64,000 nt of DNA from Ruixingdingia sedimenti (GCF_031432425.1 NZ_JAVKPH010000001.1:186001-250000); one strand, 5' to 3'; counted from the first letter of the stretch, positions 27,659-36,578 are shown. Numbers and translations: made by a program. The notes: generated from the sequence alone by a model not told the origin.

Positions 27659-28432
27659 TTATGGCACGTAGGATCCGCCGTTCACATCCAGCACCACACC
27701 GCAGATGAAGCTGGCCGCAGGCGTGCACAGCATCGCGATGGGCCAGCCCAGATCCACGGGCTGACCCGGCCGGCCGAGCGGCATGAAGAAGTTCTCGGGC
27801 GTGAACACGATCCCGGCATTGGCGTTCAGCGGCGATGTCACCAGCCCGGGCGCGATGCCGTTCACCAGCACGTTGTGCTTGACCGCGCGGCGGGCCAGCC
27901 ACTTGACCAGCGTGTGCATGCCGCCCTTCGAGGCCGCGTATTCGGCGTAATAGCGTTCGTTGTTGTCGGTCATGATGCCGCCGTTCTGCCCGGCGGCGGA
28001 TCCGACCATGACCACGAAGCCCTCGCGCCGCGCCGCCATCCCCTCGATCACGCCGGTGGCAAGGCGCTGGCTGGCGCGCACGTTGATGCGCATCAAGAGT
28101 TCGAACCCCTCCACCGGGTCCATGTCCGCCGGCGGCTTGAAGATCGCCGCGCAATGGGCCAGCGCGAACCACGGGCCCGCCGCGATCAGGCTGTCGACGA
28201 AGGCGTCGTCGGCCAGGTTGCCCTGCATCGCCGTCGCCGTCAGGCCCTTTTCGGCCAGCAGGTCCAGCGTGCGGGTCGCGGGCTGGGTGTCGGCGATGAC
28301 GACCTCTGCCCCCATTTCGGCGAGGATCAGCGCCGTGGCCTGCCCCATGCCGGACGCGCCGCCGGTGATCAGCACGCGCCGCCCGGTCATGTTCAGCCGG
28401 TCCGGCAGGGCGAGGGTGGGTTTCGTGTTCAT
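27659..28432 (-). CDS. SDR family oxidoreductase, second
   Basis: Classical SDR of 257 residues: cofactor motif TGGASGMGQ near 23-31, HCAAI in place of NNAG, Ser in MVGSAAG and Tyr-Lys in YAASK. Its end (LGWPIAMLCTPAASF, GVVLDVNGG) is close to that of the SDR at 38634, so the two look like paralogues acting on related substrates. ATG 28432, 10 nt after the NTF2-like stop, suggests cotranscription. Confidence 0.88.
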   Translation of the reverse strand: MNTKPTLALPDRLNMTGRRVLITGGASGMGQATALILAEMGAEVVIADTQPATRTLDLLAEKGLTATAMQGNLADDAFVDSLIAAGPWFALAHCAAIFKPPADMDPVEGFELLMRINVRASQRLATGVIEGMAARREGFVVMVGSAAGQNGGIMTDNNERYYAEYAASKGGMHTLVKWLARRAVKHNVLVNGIAPGLVTSPLNANAGIVFTPENFFMPLGRPGQPVDLGWPIAMLCTPAASFICGVVLDVNGGSYVP

Positions 28433-28442
28433 GTCCTTCACC

Positions 28443-28985
28443 TCACCAGATCGGGCCGCGGCCGAACATCGGCATTTCCGCGTAGGACACGTCATGCGCG
28501 CCCGGCAGGCTCGGCCGCAGGATCATGTGCTTGGGCTGCGAGGGGTCGGGCTTCTGCGCCTGCGATTCCAGCATCCAGTCGCGCGTGACGCCGCGATAGC
28601 TGATCCGCCAGACGCCATCGCGGCATTCATAGCGGTTGAAGGTGCGCGAGCCCGCCGTCACCTCCTCCCCGTTCGGGCGGCGGTGATAGGAAATGCGGTG
28701 CGTCTCGCCCTCTGCCTTGTCGCCGTCGACCTTGTACCACTCGTTCAGCACGTAGTGGCAGGTGTTCTCGAACTGCGCCAGATAGCCCGAAAAGATGTAG
28801 TCCACCCATTCATAGCCGGTGCCCGACCAGGCCTCGCCATGGTCCTCGAACGCATCCTCGAAATAGATCGAGCGGATCAGATCCGGGTCGCGCCGGTCGA
28901 TGCCGCGGCAATAGGCCATTTCCAGCTCGTGCAGCTTTTCCTTCACCAGCATGTCGCGCAGGGCGGATTGCATCGTCGGGTCCAT
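28443..28985 (-). CDS. SnoaL/NTF2-like protein, first
   Basis: A 180-residue protein with the NTF2-like (SnoaL) cone fold inferred from its N-terminal helix (KEKLHELEMAYCRGIDRRDPDL) and alternating strands (CHYVLNEWYKV, RTFNRYECRDGVWRIS). Members include hydratases, isomerases and small hydroxylases, and the fold alone does not decide. The real start is taken as ATG 28985, 7 nt after GGAGG; a GTG one codon earlier is too close to the ribosome site. First gene of the group leading to the SDR at 27659, divergent from wrbA. Confidence 0.75.
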   Translation of the reverse strand: MDPTMQSALRDMLVKEKLHELEMAYCRGIDRRDPDLIRSIYFEDAFEDHGEAWSGTGYEWVDYIFSGYLAQFENTCHYVLNEWYKVDGDKAEGETHRISYHRRPNGEEVTAGSRTFNRYECRDGVWRISYRGVTRDWMLESQAQKPDPSQPKHMILRPSLPGAHDVSYAEMPMFGRGPIW

Positions 28986-29134
28986 CACTTATCCTCCGGC
29001 TCTCGGGCGTTCGGGTGCAGGAAACGCGGTTGACGGCGCCCGGTCTGTCCCTGCCTAAGGGTGCACAGGCCGGGCGCGCGCGGGATAACCTTGCTGCGAC
29101 AGGCTGCCGCATACGGCGCATCGAGGAGAACCCC

Positions 29135-29758
29135 GTGACGAAACTGGCGATCATCTATTACAGCAGCACCGGCAACACCCACGCCCTGGCCCAGGCCGTG
29201 GCCGAGGGGGCGGAGGCCGAGGGCGCCGAAACCCGCGTGCGCCGCGTGAAGGAAATCGCGCCCGATTCGGCCATCGACAGCCGTCCCGCCTGGCGCGCGC
29301 ATGTCGAGGCGACCAGGAACGCCCCCGAGGCCGACCTCGCCGATCTGGAATGGGCGGACGGTTTCGTCTTCGGCACGCCGACGCGGTTCGGGCTGCCGGC
29401 GGCGCAGTTGAAACAGTTCCTCGACCAGTCGGGGGGGCTCTGGGCCACGGGCAAGTTGCAGGACAAACCCGTCGCCGCCTTCACCGGCGCGGGCAACCCG
29501 CATGGCGGGCAAGAGGCGACGCTCTTGGCGCTGAACACGATGTTCTATCACTGGGGCTCGATCATCGTGCCGGCGGGCTATACCGACGCGGCCTTCAAGG
29601 CGGCGGGCGGCAACCCCTATGGCCTCAGCTTCACCGCGGGCGCCGACGGGCTGTCGGCAGAGGTTCTGGCGGCGGGCCGGGCGCTCGGCGCCAAGGTGGC
29701 GCGCTATGCGGCGGTGATCGGCCCGGCGCGGGCGCGGCTGGCCGGGGGGGCGAAATGA
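29135..29758 (+). CDS. wrbA: Flavodoxin-family NAD(P)H:quinone oxidoreductase, WrbA type
   Basis: FMN-dependent two-electron quinone reductase, 207 residues. The FMN phosphate loop is YYSSTGNTHALAQA (about 7-20). GTPTRFGLPAAQLKQFLDQ and TGAGNPHGGQEATL are standard WrbA segments. GTG 29135 follows GAGGAG; the open frame extends 40 codons further up without family similarity. It overlaps the next SDR by 4 nt (ATGA). Quinone reduction next to oxygenase genes could protect against, or recycle, quinonoid intermediates. Confidence 0.92.
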   Translation: MTKLAIIYYSSTGNTHALAQAVAEGAEAEGAETRVRRVKEIAPDSAIDSRPAWRAHVEATRNAPEADLADLEWADGFVFGTPTRFGLPAAQLKQFLDQSGGLWATGKLQDKPVAAFTGAGNPHGGQEATLLALNTMFYHWGSIIVPAGYTDAAFKAAGGNPYGLSFTAGADGLSAEVLAAGRALGAKVARYAAVIGPARARLAGGAK

Positions 29759-30519
29759 GCACGCGGATGTTCGATCTGACCGGCAAGTCCACGGTCGTCA
29801 CCGGGGGCGCATCCGGCATCGGCGAGGCGGTGGTGCGCCGGTTCCTTGCCGCGGGGGCGAAGGTGCTGGTGCTGGACATCACGGATTCGGGGGCAGAGGT
29901 CGAAAGCTGGGGCGCCGCCTTCCGCAAGACCGACGTGTCCGACCTGTCCGACCTGGAATCCGCGCTGGACCACGCCATCGGCCTGCACGGCGGGCTGGAC
30001 GTGATGGTCAACAACGCCGGCATCGCCCTGCACCGCCCGCTGTCCGAGGTGGAACCCGAACGCAACACCCAGATGTTCCGGGTCAACGCGCAGGGCGTGA
30101 TCTATGGCATGGCGGCCGCGGCGGCGCGGATGGGAGCGGGGGGCGCGATCGTCAACACCGCCTCGGCATCCGGCATTTCCGGCGTGGCGGGGCTGGTGGA
30201 ATACGGCGCGACCAAGGGCGCGGTGGTGGCCGCGACGCTGAACGCGGCGATGGAGCTTGGTCCCCGCGGCATCCGCGTCAATTCCGTCTGCCCCGGGCTG
30301 GTGCGCACGCCGCTGGCGATCCGCAGCGCCTCGCGCCTGGGGAAATCGGGGCATATGATCGCGGCGCTGGAACGCCCGGCGCAGCCCGAGGAAATCGCGG
30401 CGGTGATCCATTTCCTTGCCAGCGACGATGCCAGCTATGTGACCGGCCAGTCCATCGCCGTCGATGGCGGCTGGACCAGCGGCACCACGACGAAAACGGT
30501 GGACGCCGCCAACCCCTGA
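29755..30519 (+). CDS. SDR family oxidoreductase, third
   Basis: Classical SDR of 254 residues with TGGASGIGE (16-24), NNAG, Ser in NTASASG and Tyr-Lys in YGATK; the C-terminal GQSIAVDGGWTSG is FabG-like. Its ATG overlaps the wrbA stop, so the two are translationally coupled. A long hairpin follows 8 nt after the stop. Confidence 0.9.
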   Translation: MSTRMFDLTGKSTVVTGGASGIGEAVVRRFLAAGAKVLVLDITDSGAEVESWGAAFRKTDVSDLSDLESALDHAIGLHGGLDVMVNNAGIALHRPLSEVEPERNTQMFRVNAQGVIYGMAAAAARMGAGGAIVNTASASGISGVAGLVEYGATKGAVVAATLNAAMELGPRGIRVNSVCPGLVRTPLAIRSASRLGKSGHMIAALERPAQPEEIAAVIHFLASDDASYVTGQSIAVDGGWTSGTTTKTVDAANP

Positions 30520-30527
30520 CCCCTAAC

Positions 30528-30557
30528 CCGCCCCCGGGATCACCGCCCCGGGGGCGG
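30528..30557 (+). terminator. Hairpin downstream of the wrbA-SDR pair
   Basis: Perfect 11-bp stem CCGCCCCCGGG (30528-30538) and CCCGGGGGCGG (30547-30557), 8-nt loop, 8 nt after the SDR stop. No T tract, so it may be a terminator or an mRNA stabiliser ahead of the MFS gene. Confidence 0.55.
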
Positions 30558-30614
30558 CCCAAGACCCTGACGCGCCCGTGGCGGGCCGCCAGCCAGCCCG
30601 GCGAGGAGCCCGCG

Positions 30615-31874
30615 ATGACCCTGCATTCCCCTACCCCCGTTGCCGCCCAGGGGCGGTTTTCCCCGGGGTTCCAGTATACCGCCTCGGCGCTGGTGATCTT
30701 TCTGGCGCTGTTGGGCAGCCATCTTGCGACGCCGCTCTACCCGATCTGGCAGCGCAGCTTCGGGCTGTCGACCACCGACATCACGGTGATCTTCTCGTGC
30801 TATCCGCTCGGCGTCACGGCGGGGCTGCTTTATGGCGGGCGGATGGGCGACCAGTTCGGGCGCAAGCCGATGATCTATATCGGCATCCTCACCATCATGC
30901 TGTCGAGCCTGACCTATCTGGTCGCCAGCGGCATGGCCTATCTGATGGCCGCGCGCATCCTCAACGGCATCGCCATCGGGCTGATGAGCGGCCCCGCCGC
31001 CGCAGCACTGGTCGAACTGCACCCGACCGACGACCGGGGTGCCGCCTCGCGCATCGCGGCGATCGCGATGCTGGCCTCGCCCGCGGCGGGGCTGCTGCTG
31101 GCGACGCTGGTGGTGCATTTCGCGTCCGAGGAACTGGCGGTGATGCTGCCCTTCGCGCTGCAACTGGTGGGGCTGATGGCCTGTTTCCTGCTGGCGCTGA
31201 CCTATGTGGAAACCATCCGGCCAGAGAACCGGCGCACCTTCGCCACCGTGTCCTGGCGCATCCAGACGCTGCACGTTCCGGCCGACATCCGCACCCCCTT
31301 CGTCTTTGCCACGGTGGTGGGCGTGCTGGTCTGGGCCGGCACGGGGCTGTGGCTGGCGCTCGGCCCGGTGCTGGTGGGGCAGGTGATCGGGTCGGGCAGC
31401 CGGCTGACGGGCGGGCTGGTGGTGGTGGCCTTTCTGGCGACCGCGGGGGTGGTGCAGCTTTTCGCCCGCCGCATGCCCTATATGCGCGCGCTGATGATCA
31501 GCTGCTACCTGACACCGCCGAGCCTGCTGCTGGTGCTGGCCACGCTGCACTGGCAATCAGCCTTCGGGCTCGGGGTCGGCGCGGTGCTGGCCGGCATCTC
31601 GCAGGGCCTCGGCTGGATGGGGGCGTCGGAACTGGTGAACCGCATCGCGCCCGCCGCCATCCGCGCCTCTGTGCTGTCGGTTCTATATATCGCGGGATAT
31701 TTCGGCGCCGCGGTGCCGATCATCGCCACCGGGATCGTGGCCGATGCGATGGGCCTTTTCCCGGCGGTGACGATGCTGCTGGCGCTGTTCACGGCGGTGG
31801 CGGTGGCGATGATCGTGATGGGCCTGCGCTATCAGCGCACCGCCGCCTGGACCAAGGCCGGCGGCATCGGCTGA
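30615..31874 (+). CDS. MFS transporter
   Basis: Twelve-helix secondary transporter of 419 residues. The loop 2-3 signature is GGRMGDQFGRKPMIYIG. The N-terminal helix is ASALVIFLALLGSHLATPLYPIW; the long middle loop falls near residues 200-220. Substrate and direction are unknown; the context suggests export or import of a pathway compound. ATG 30615 has GAGGAG upstream. Confidence 0.9.
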   Translation: MTLHSPTPVAAQGRFSPGFQYTASALVIFLALLGSHLATPLYPIWQRSFGLSTTDITVIFSCYPLGVTAGLLYGGRMGDQFGRKPMIYIGILTIMLSSLTYLVASGMAYLMAARILNGIAIGLMSGPAAAALVELHPTDDRGAASRIAAIAMLASPAAGLLLATLVVHFASEELAVMLPFALQLVGLMACFLLALTYVETIRPENRRTFATVSWRIQTLHVPADIRTPFVFATVVGVLVWAGTGLWLALGPVLVGQVIGSGSRLTGGLVVVAFLATAGVVQLFARRMPYMRALMISCYLTPPSLLLVLATLHWQSAFGLGVGAVLAGISQGLGWMGASELVNRIAPAAIRASVLSVLYIAGYFGAAVPIIATGIVADAMGLFPAVTMLLALFTAVAVAMIVMGLRYQRTAAWTKAGGIG

Positions 31875-31903
31875 TCCCTTTGCCCCGGGGGGATGGCGCC
31901 GGA

Positions 31904-31922
31904 GCCTCCGGCGGGGATATTT
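31904..31922 (+). repeat. Short dispersed repeat, copy 2
   Basis: GCCTCCGGCGGGGATATTT, identical to 21057-21075. The same 205-nt spacer also holds a GGGGCGCC-GCA-GGCGCCCC hairpin (31954-31972), possibly ending the MFS transcript. Confidence 0.7.
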
Positions 31923-31988
31923 CCGTCACGGTGAAAGACGGGACGGTTCAGCCGGGGCGCCGCAGGCGCCCCCCTGTCCCCGGGGGGG

Positions 31989-32018
31989 AGGACAGACCCC
32001 GCAACCCGTGCCGCCTAG
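31989..32018 (+). promoter_or_regulatory. GGGACAG-N20-TA element upstream of the CoA-transferase gene
   Basis: AGGACAG (31989-31995), 20 nt, TAG (32016-32018); the T is 64 nt from the start codon at 32080. This copy is on the plus strand, in the same orientation relative to its gene as the minus-strand copies. Confidence 0.5.
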
Positions 32019-32079
32019 ACGAAATCCGGGATGGCCCTATGCTGTCCTGCCCTGACGCCACCAACATCTGGAACCGACC

Positions 32080-33303
32080 ATGACCATCAACGCCCCACAT
32101 GGGCCGCTCACGGGCCTGAGGGTTCTCGAGATCGGCCATTTCATCGCCGCCCCCTTCTGCACCCGCATCCTGGGCGACATGGGCGCCGATGTGATCAAGA
32201 TCGAACCGCCCGAGGGCGACCCCGTGCGCGGCTGGGGCGATCAGGTCAACGGCCATTCCGTCTGGTGGTCGCTGCACGGGCGCAACAAGCGGTCGGTGAC
32301 GCTGAACCTCAAGGCCAAGGGCGCGGCGGCGCTGCTGCTGGACCTGATCCGGGAATGCGACGTGGTGGTGGAAAACTTCCGCCCCGGGCAACTGGCGCGC
32401 ATGGGCCTCGGCGATGACGTGATGCGCGGCGTGCGGCCGGATCTGGTGATCTCGCATATCTCGGGCTACGGGCAGGACGGCCCCTATCGCGACCGCGCCG
32501 CCTTCGGCGTGATCGGCGAGGCGATCGGCGGCCTGCGCCACCTGTCGGACCACGCGCCGGGGACGACCGACCTGCCCCCCGTGCGGGTGGGGGTCAGCAT
32601 CGGGGATTCGCTGGCCGGGCTCTATGCCGCCTTCGGCATCGTCTCGGCGCTGTGGCAGCGCGACCGGGCGGGCGGCGACGGTGCGGGCCGCACGATGGAC
32701 GTGGCGCTGACCGAGGCCGTGCTGTCGATGATGGAGGGCGTGCTGCCCGAATACGGCGCCTTCGGCAAGGTGCGCCAGCCCACCGGGTCGCGCATCCCCA
32801 CCGCCGCGCCGTCCAGCGCGTACCCGACCGCGGACGGCAAATGGATGCTGATCGCGGCCAATTCGGCGCCGCTGTTCGACAAGCTGTCGAAACTGATCGG
32901 CCGCCCCGACCTGCCGCAGGACGACCGCTTCACCTCGAACCTGTTGCGGGTGAAGAACGTCGTGGCGCTGGACGAGCTGATCGCCGACTGGTCGCGCCAG
33001 TTGCCGGTGGCAGAGGTGGAACGGCTGCTGAAGGAACACGACATCCCCTCGACCCAGGTCTATACCGCGGCGGAAATCGCCAGCGATCCGCAGTTCCAGC
33101 ACCGCAACATGGTGCGCCGGGTGGACGACCCGCTGATCGGCCAGCCGGTGCTGCATCAGGGCGTGGTGCCGCATGTGCCCGACAACCCCGGCACTATCCG
33201 CTGGACAGGCCCCGCCATCGGGCAGCATACCGACGAGGTGCTGGCCGAAATCGGGCGCAGCGCCGAGGATATCGCGAAACTGCGCAGCGAAGGGGTGATC
33301 TGA
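32080..33303 (+). CDS. CaiB/BaiF (class III) CoA-transferase
   Basis: Moves CoA between carboxylic acids through an interlocked dimer. The 407-residue protein opens with LTGLRVLEIGHFIAAPFCTRILGDMGADVIKIE, the family hallmark, followed by GRNKRSVTLNLK and SGYGQDGPYRDRAAFG. At the place where many members have the nucleophilic Asp after an aromatic residue, this protein reads Phe142-Gly143 with Glu147 nearby. Its ATG shares no operon partner upstream, but its TGA overlaps the ATG of the lyase gene, so the two enzymes are made together and probably act in sequence. Confidence 0.9.
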   Translation: MTINAPHGPLTGLRVLEIGHFIAAPFCTRILGDMGADVIKIEPPEGDPVRGWGDQVNGHSVWWSLHGRNKRSVTLNLKAKGAAALLLDLIRECDVVVENFRPGQLARMGLGDDVMRGVRPDLVISHISGYGQDGPYRDRAAFGVIGEAIGGLRHLSDHAPGTTDLPPVRVGVSIGDSLAGLYAAFGIVSALWQRDRAGGDGAGRTMDVALTEAVLSMMEGVLPEYGAFGKVRQPTGSRIPTAAPSSAYPTADGKWMLIAANSAPLFDKLSKLIGRPDLPQDDRFTSNLLRVKNVVALDELIADWSRQLPVAEVERLLKEHDIPSTQVYTAAEIASDPQFQHRNMVRRVDDPLIGQPVLHQGVVPHVPDNPGTIRWTGPAIGQHTDEVLAEIGRSAEDIAKLRSEGVI

Positions 33304-34202
33304 TGGCCGAACATGTGGATATCGTCGAGGTCGGGCCGCGCGACGGCTTTCAGGGCATCGGCCCCTTCATCCCGACGGAACGCAAGATCGACTTCCTGCG
33401 CCGCCTTTACGCCACCGGCCTGCGGCGGATCGAGATCGGGTCCATCGTCTCGCCCGCAGCACTGCCGCAACTGGCCGACACGCCCGACCTGCTGGCCGCC
33501 TGTGCCGATCTGCCGGGGATCGTGCCGCAGATCCTCGTGCCCACGGAAAAGCACGGGCTGAAGGCGTTGCAGGCGGGGTCGGATTTCCTTGCCTTCGTGC
33601 TGTCGGTGTCGGAATCGCACAACCGCAACAACGTGCGCCGCGCGCCGATGGACTCGGCGGCGGAATACGGCCGTCTGTGTGCCGCGATGCCCGAAGGGGC
33701 GGACATGCGGCTGAACATCGCCACGGCGTTCGACTGCCCCTTCGACGGGCGGGTGGCAGAGGATGACGTGATCGCGCTCTTGGACGTTCTGGTGCCGATG
33801 CGCCCGGGGGCAGAGGTCTGCCTGTGCGACACCACCGGCCGGGCGGCGCCCGACCATGTGATGTCGCTCTTCCGCCGGGCGATGGCGCGCTATCCGCAGG
33901 TCACGCGGTGGGCGCTGCATGCGCATGACACCTATGGGCTGGGTCTGGCGAACGTGCATGCGGCATGGCTCTGCGGCATCCGGGTGTTCGATGCATCCTT
34001 CGCCGGGCTCGGCGGCTGCCCCTTCGCGCCCGGGGCCACCGGCAATGTGGCGACCGAGGATCTGGTCTGGATGTTCGACCGCATGGGCGTGCATTCGGGC
34101 ATCGACCTTGGCGCGCTGGTCCCCGTGGCCTGCGACGGGGCGGTGATCCCCGGCGGGCTGTCGGGCGGGCGCGTGCGCGCGGCGCTGACCGCGAAGGGCT
34201 GA
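33303..34202 (+). CDS. HMG-CoA lyase-like aldolase (DRE-TIM family)
   Basis: Predicted to cleave a 3-hydroxy-3-methylglutaryl-CoA-like thioester to a 3-oxoacid and acetyl-CoA. The 299-residue TIM barrel begins VDIVEVGPRDGFQ (metal-binding Asp and catalytic Arg region), has LHAHDTYGLGLAN (metal His pair), and the signature GLGGCPFAPGATGN with the catalytic Cys. Its coupling to a CoA-transferase suggests the acid is first activated and then cleaved. True substrate may be a longer or ring-derived analogue. Confidence 0.9.
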   Translation: MAEHVDIVEVGPRDGFQGIGPFIPTERKIDFLRRLYATGLRRIEIGSIVSPAALPQLADTPDLLAACADLPGIVPQILVPTEKHGLKALQAGSDFLAFVLSVSESHNRNNVRRAPMDSAAEYGRLCAAMPEGADMRLNIATAFDCPFDGRVAEDDVIALLDVLVPMRPGAEVCLCDTTGRAAPDHVMSLFRRAMARYPQVTRWALHAHDTYGLGLANVHAAWLCGIRVFDASFAGLGGCPFAPGATGNVATEDLVWMFDRMGVHSGIDLGALVPVACDGAVIPGGLSGGRVRAALTAKG

Positions 34203-34230
34203 GGCGGGACCGGCATTCACACACCGGTTT

Positions 34231-34460
34231 GGCCGGGCGGGATCAGGAAACGCACCGCGTTTCCCCCGCCCGTCGCGCAAGGGTGCCGTGAAAATCCGTG
34301 ATCACAGGAAACCCGGCCAGGCCAGCGCCTGCCCCAGCGGGCGAGAAGCGCCCGCCATGGGCGGGGCGGGCGCTGGCCGGGGGCTTGGGGCCCCCGGCCG
34401 GGGCAACGCTATCTGCATCGCGATGGCGAAGGCACGCGCCTTCGCCAGCCGAACGGCAGG
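34231..34460. repeat. Dispersed palindromic repeat family, copy A
   Basis: The 344-nt gap 34203-34546 holds no gene. It carries a modular repeat: module 1 is GGAAACGC-ACC-GCGTTTCC (34246-34264) flanked by GGGCGGG and CCCGCCC; modules 2-3 are a long hairpin GGCCAGCGCCTGCCCC...GGGGCGGGCGCTGGCC enclosing GCGGGCG-AGAAG-CGCCCGC; module 4 is GGCGAAGGC-ACGC-GCCTTCGCC (34425-34446). Copy B at 55302-55532 has all modules and copy C at 47141-47212 has part of them. Confidence 0.8.
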
Positions 34461-34492
34461 GATGAACGTCAATCGCCCCCCGGCGGGCAAGA

Positions 34493-34524
34493 AAAGACCC
34501 CGGCCCGCAGGGACCGGGGTCTTT
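34493..34524 (-). terminator. Rho-independent terminator of the MDR-SDR-EthD operon
   Basis: Perfect 11-bp stem AAAGACCCCGG (34493-34503) and CCGGGGTCTTT (34514-34524), 10-nt loop, 22 nt past the stop of the leftward MDR gene. Read on the minus strand the stem ends in GTCTTTTCTTG, a proper T-rich tail. Confidence 0.8.
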
Positions 34525-34546
34525 CGCATCACCGCCGCAAAGGCGG

Positions 34547-35551
34547 TCAGATCGCTATGACGATCTTGCCGAAATGCGCCCCCGCCCGCAGATGGGCATA
34601 GGCGGCGGCGGCCTCCTCGAACGGGAACACCCGGTCGATCACCGGGCGCAGTTCGTGCAGCGCCAGCGCGCGGTTCATGTCGCGGAACATGGCGCAGCTG
34701 CCGACCGTCAGGCCCTGCAACCGGATGCTCTTGCCGATGACGGCGCGCGGGTTCACCTCTGCCCCGCCGCCGACGAAGCCGATGCTGACGATGGTGCCGC
34801 CCACCCGCACCGCGCGGAACGACCGTTCCAGCGTGCCCGGCCCGCCGACCTCGATCACCACATCGGCGCCGCGGCCCCCGGTCAGGTCCATCACCGGGCG
34901 GTCCCAGTCGGGTTCGGCCTTGTAGTCGATCACCGCATCCGCGCCCATCTCCGTCACCCGCGCACGCTTCGCCGCGTCGCCCGAGGTCTGGATCACCCGC
35001 GCGCCCATGATGCGGGCGAATTGCAGCGCGAACATCGACACGCCGCCGGTGCCCTGCAACAGCACCGTATCGCCGGGGCGGACATTCGCGACGACCGACA
35101 GCGCATGCCAGGCCGTCAGCGCGGCGCAGGGCAGGGTCGCGGCCTCTTCCCAGGTCAGGTAATCGGGGATCGGGATCGCGGCATGGGCGGGCAGGACGAC
35201 ATATTCGGCCAGCATCCCCTCCATGTTCGCCCCGAGCGAGCGGACGCGCGCCCCCGCGGTGATCGGCCCGTCCACCCAGTCGGGATAGAAGGCGCCCGCC
35301 ACCCGGTCGCCCGCCTTCAGCCCGGTCACGCCGGGGCCGACCTCCGCCACCTCGCCCGCGCCGTCCGACAGCGGGATCACCCGTTCCAGCGTCGCGCCAT
35401 AGACGTTCTGCGCCACCAGCAGGTCGCGATAGTTGAGCGAGGCCGCCCGCACCCGCACCAGCACCTCGCCCTGCCCCGGCACGGGGCGGGGCAGGTCCAC
35501 CCGGTGCAGCGCGCCATCGGCGGCCACCGGGCTGATCTGACAAGCTTTCAT
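34547..35551 (-). CDS. MDR family NAD(P)-dependent alcohol dehydrogenase/quinone oxidoreductase, first
   Basis: Medium-chain dehydrogenase/reductase of 334 residues. N-terminal GroES-like domain (SLNYRDLLVAQNVYG, GDRVAGAFYPDW) and a Rossmann domain (VLLQGTGGVSMFALQFARIMGA). The GHE-type zinc site of alcohol dehydrogenases is not evident, fitting the quinone-oxidoreductase/enoyl-reductase branch. ATG 35551 (MKACQIS) sits a good distance after GGAG; a GTG four codons earlier is in frame. Last gene of a leftward run of five, with a strong terminator after it. Confidence 0.88.
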   Translation of the reverse strand: MKACQISPVAADGALHRVDLPRPVPGQGEVLVRVRAASLNYRDLLVAQNVYGATLERVIPLSDGAGEVAEVGPGVTGLKAGDRVAGAFYPDWVDGPITAGARVRSLGANMEGMLAEYVVLPAHAAIPIPDYLTWEEAATLPCAALTAWHALSVVANVRPGDTVLLQGTGGVSMFALQFARIMGARVIQTSGDAAKRARVTEMGADAVIDYKAEPDWDRPVMDLTGGRGADVVIEVGGPGTLERSFRAVRVGGTIVSIGFVGGGAEVNPRAVIGKSIRLQGLTVGSCAMFRDMNRALALHELRPVIDRVFPFEEAAAAYAHLRAGAHFGKIVIAI

Positions 35552-35565
35552 CCTTTGCTCCACGT

Positions 35566-36549
35566 TCAGGGGACCAGCACGATCTTGCCGAAATGCGCAT
35601 TCACCCGCATGTGGTCATGCGCGGCGATGGCATCGGCCAGGGCAAAGCTGCGGTCCGTCGGCAGGCGCAGAAGGCCCGCCAGCAGATCATCCCACAGATC
35701 GGCCTTCATCTTCTCGACGATCGCGCGCACCTCTTCGGGGCTGCGGGTGCGGAAGGTCACGCCGATATAGTCGAGCCGCTTGGCCGCGTGCAGGTCGAAG
35801 TCGAATTCCGCCACCGCGCCGCCAAGCCGGCCCACGTTGACCATCCGCCCCCGCACCGCCGCCATCCGCATGGATCCGTTGACCGAGGCGCCCGACACCA
35901 TGTCCACGACCAGTTCGACCCCCTTGCCGCCCGTGGCGTCCAGCACCACGCGCTCCAGATCCCCCGATGCGGGGTCGAGCGCATGGGTCGCGCCGAATTC
36001 GGTCAGCCGCACACGCTTGGCCGCGTTGCCGGATGTGCCCGCGATCATCCGCGCACCGCGAAGGGCGGCGATCTGCATCGACATCAGGCCCACGGCGGAA
36101 CTGGCGCCCTGCACCAGCACCGCATCGCCCTTGGCGAGCCGCCCGTTCGTCACCACCGCGTCATGCGCCGTCATCAGCACCAAGGGCAGCACCGCCGCCT
36201 GTTGCAGGTCGAACCCCGCATCCCCGAGCGCGATGGTGCGCCCGGCATCGGCCACGGCATATTCGGCATAGCCGCCGGTGCCCGAACACATCACCCGGTC
36301 GCCGACGCGCAACCCGGTCACGCCCTGCCCCAGTTCGGCGACCTCGCCGGCCCATTCCATGCCGATGGGCCTGCCGAGCGAGCCCTTGGTGGCCACCCCC
36401 GCGCCCTTGGCGGCGTTGAGATCGGCGCGGTTCATCCCCGCCGCCGCGACCTTGACCAGCACCTGCCCCGGCCCCGGCGCGGGGCGGGGGACCTCGGCGA
36501 TGCGCAGCCCGTTTTCGCTGGACACGCCAGCCTTCATCAGTTCCGTCAT
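35566..36549 (-). CDS. MDR family NADPH:quinone oxidoreductase, second
   Basis: MDR enzyme of 327 residues, no zinc-ligand pattern visible. GroES-like part has AAAGMNRADLNAAKG and GMEWAGEVAELGQG. The cofactor domain has AVLVQGASSAVGLMSMQIAALRGA, the NADPH loop of quinone oxidoreductases such as TP53I3/QorA. A pair of MDRs side by side, related but divergent, suggests two successive C=C reductions or one duplicated step. It lies 14 nt upstream of the first MDR gene. Confidence 0.88.
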   Translation of the reverse strand: MTELMKAGVSSENGLRIAEVPRPAPGPGQVLVKVAAAGMNRADLNAAKGAGVATKGSLGRPIGMEWAGEVAELGQGVTGLRVGDRVMCSGTGGYAEYAVADAGRTIALGDAGFDLQQAAVLPLVLMTAHDAVVTNGRLAKGDAVLVQGASSAVGLMSMQIAALRGARMIAGTSGNAAKRVRLTEFGATHALDPASGDLERVVLDATGGKGVELVVDMVSGASVNGSMRMAAVRGRMVNVGRLGGAVAEFDFDLHAAKRLDYIGVTFRTRSPEEVRAIVEKMKADLWDDLLAGLLRLPTDRSFALADAIAAHDHMRVNAHFGKIVLVP

Positions 36550-36578
36550 GTCCAGCCTCCTTCGCTTGCCGGCCCGCC

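Noticed and set aside
34203..34546. Palindromic spacer as a CRISPR array or tRNA gene
   Set aside because: Modules are different hairpins, not equal repeats with spacers, and no cloverleaf or T-loop sequence is present.
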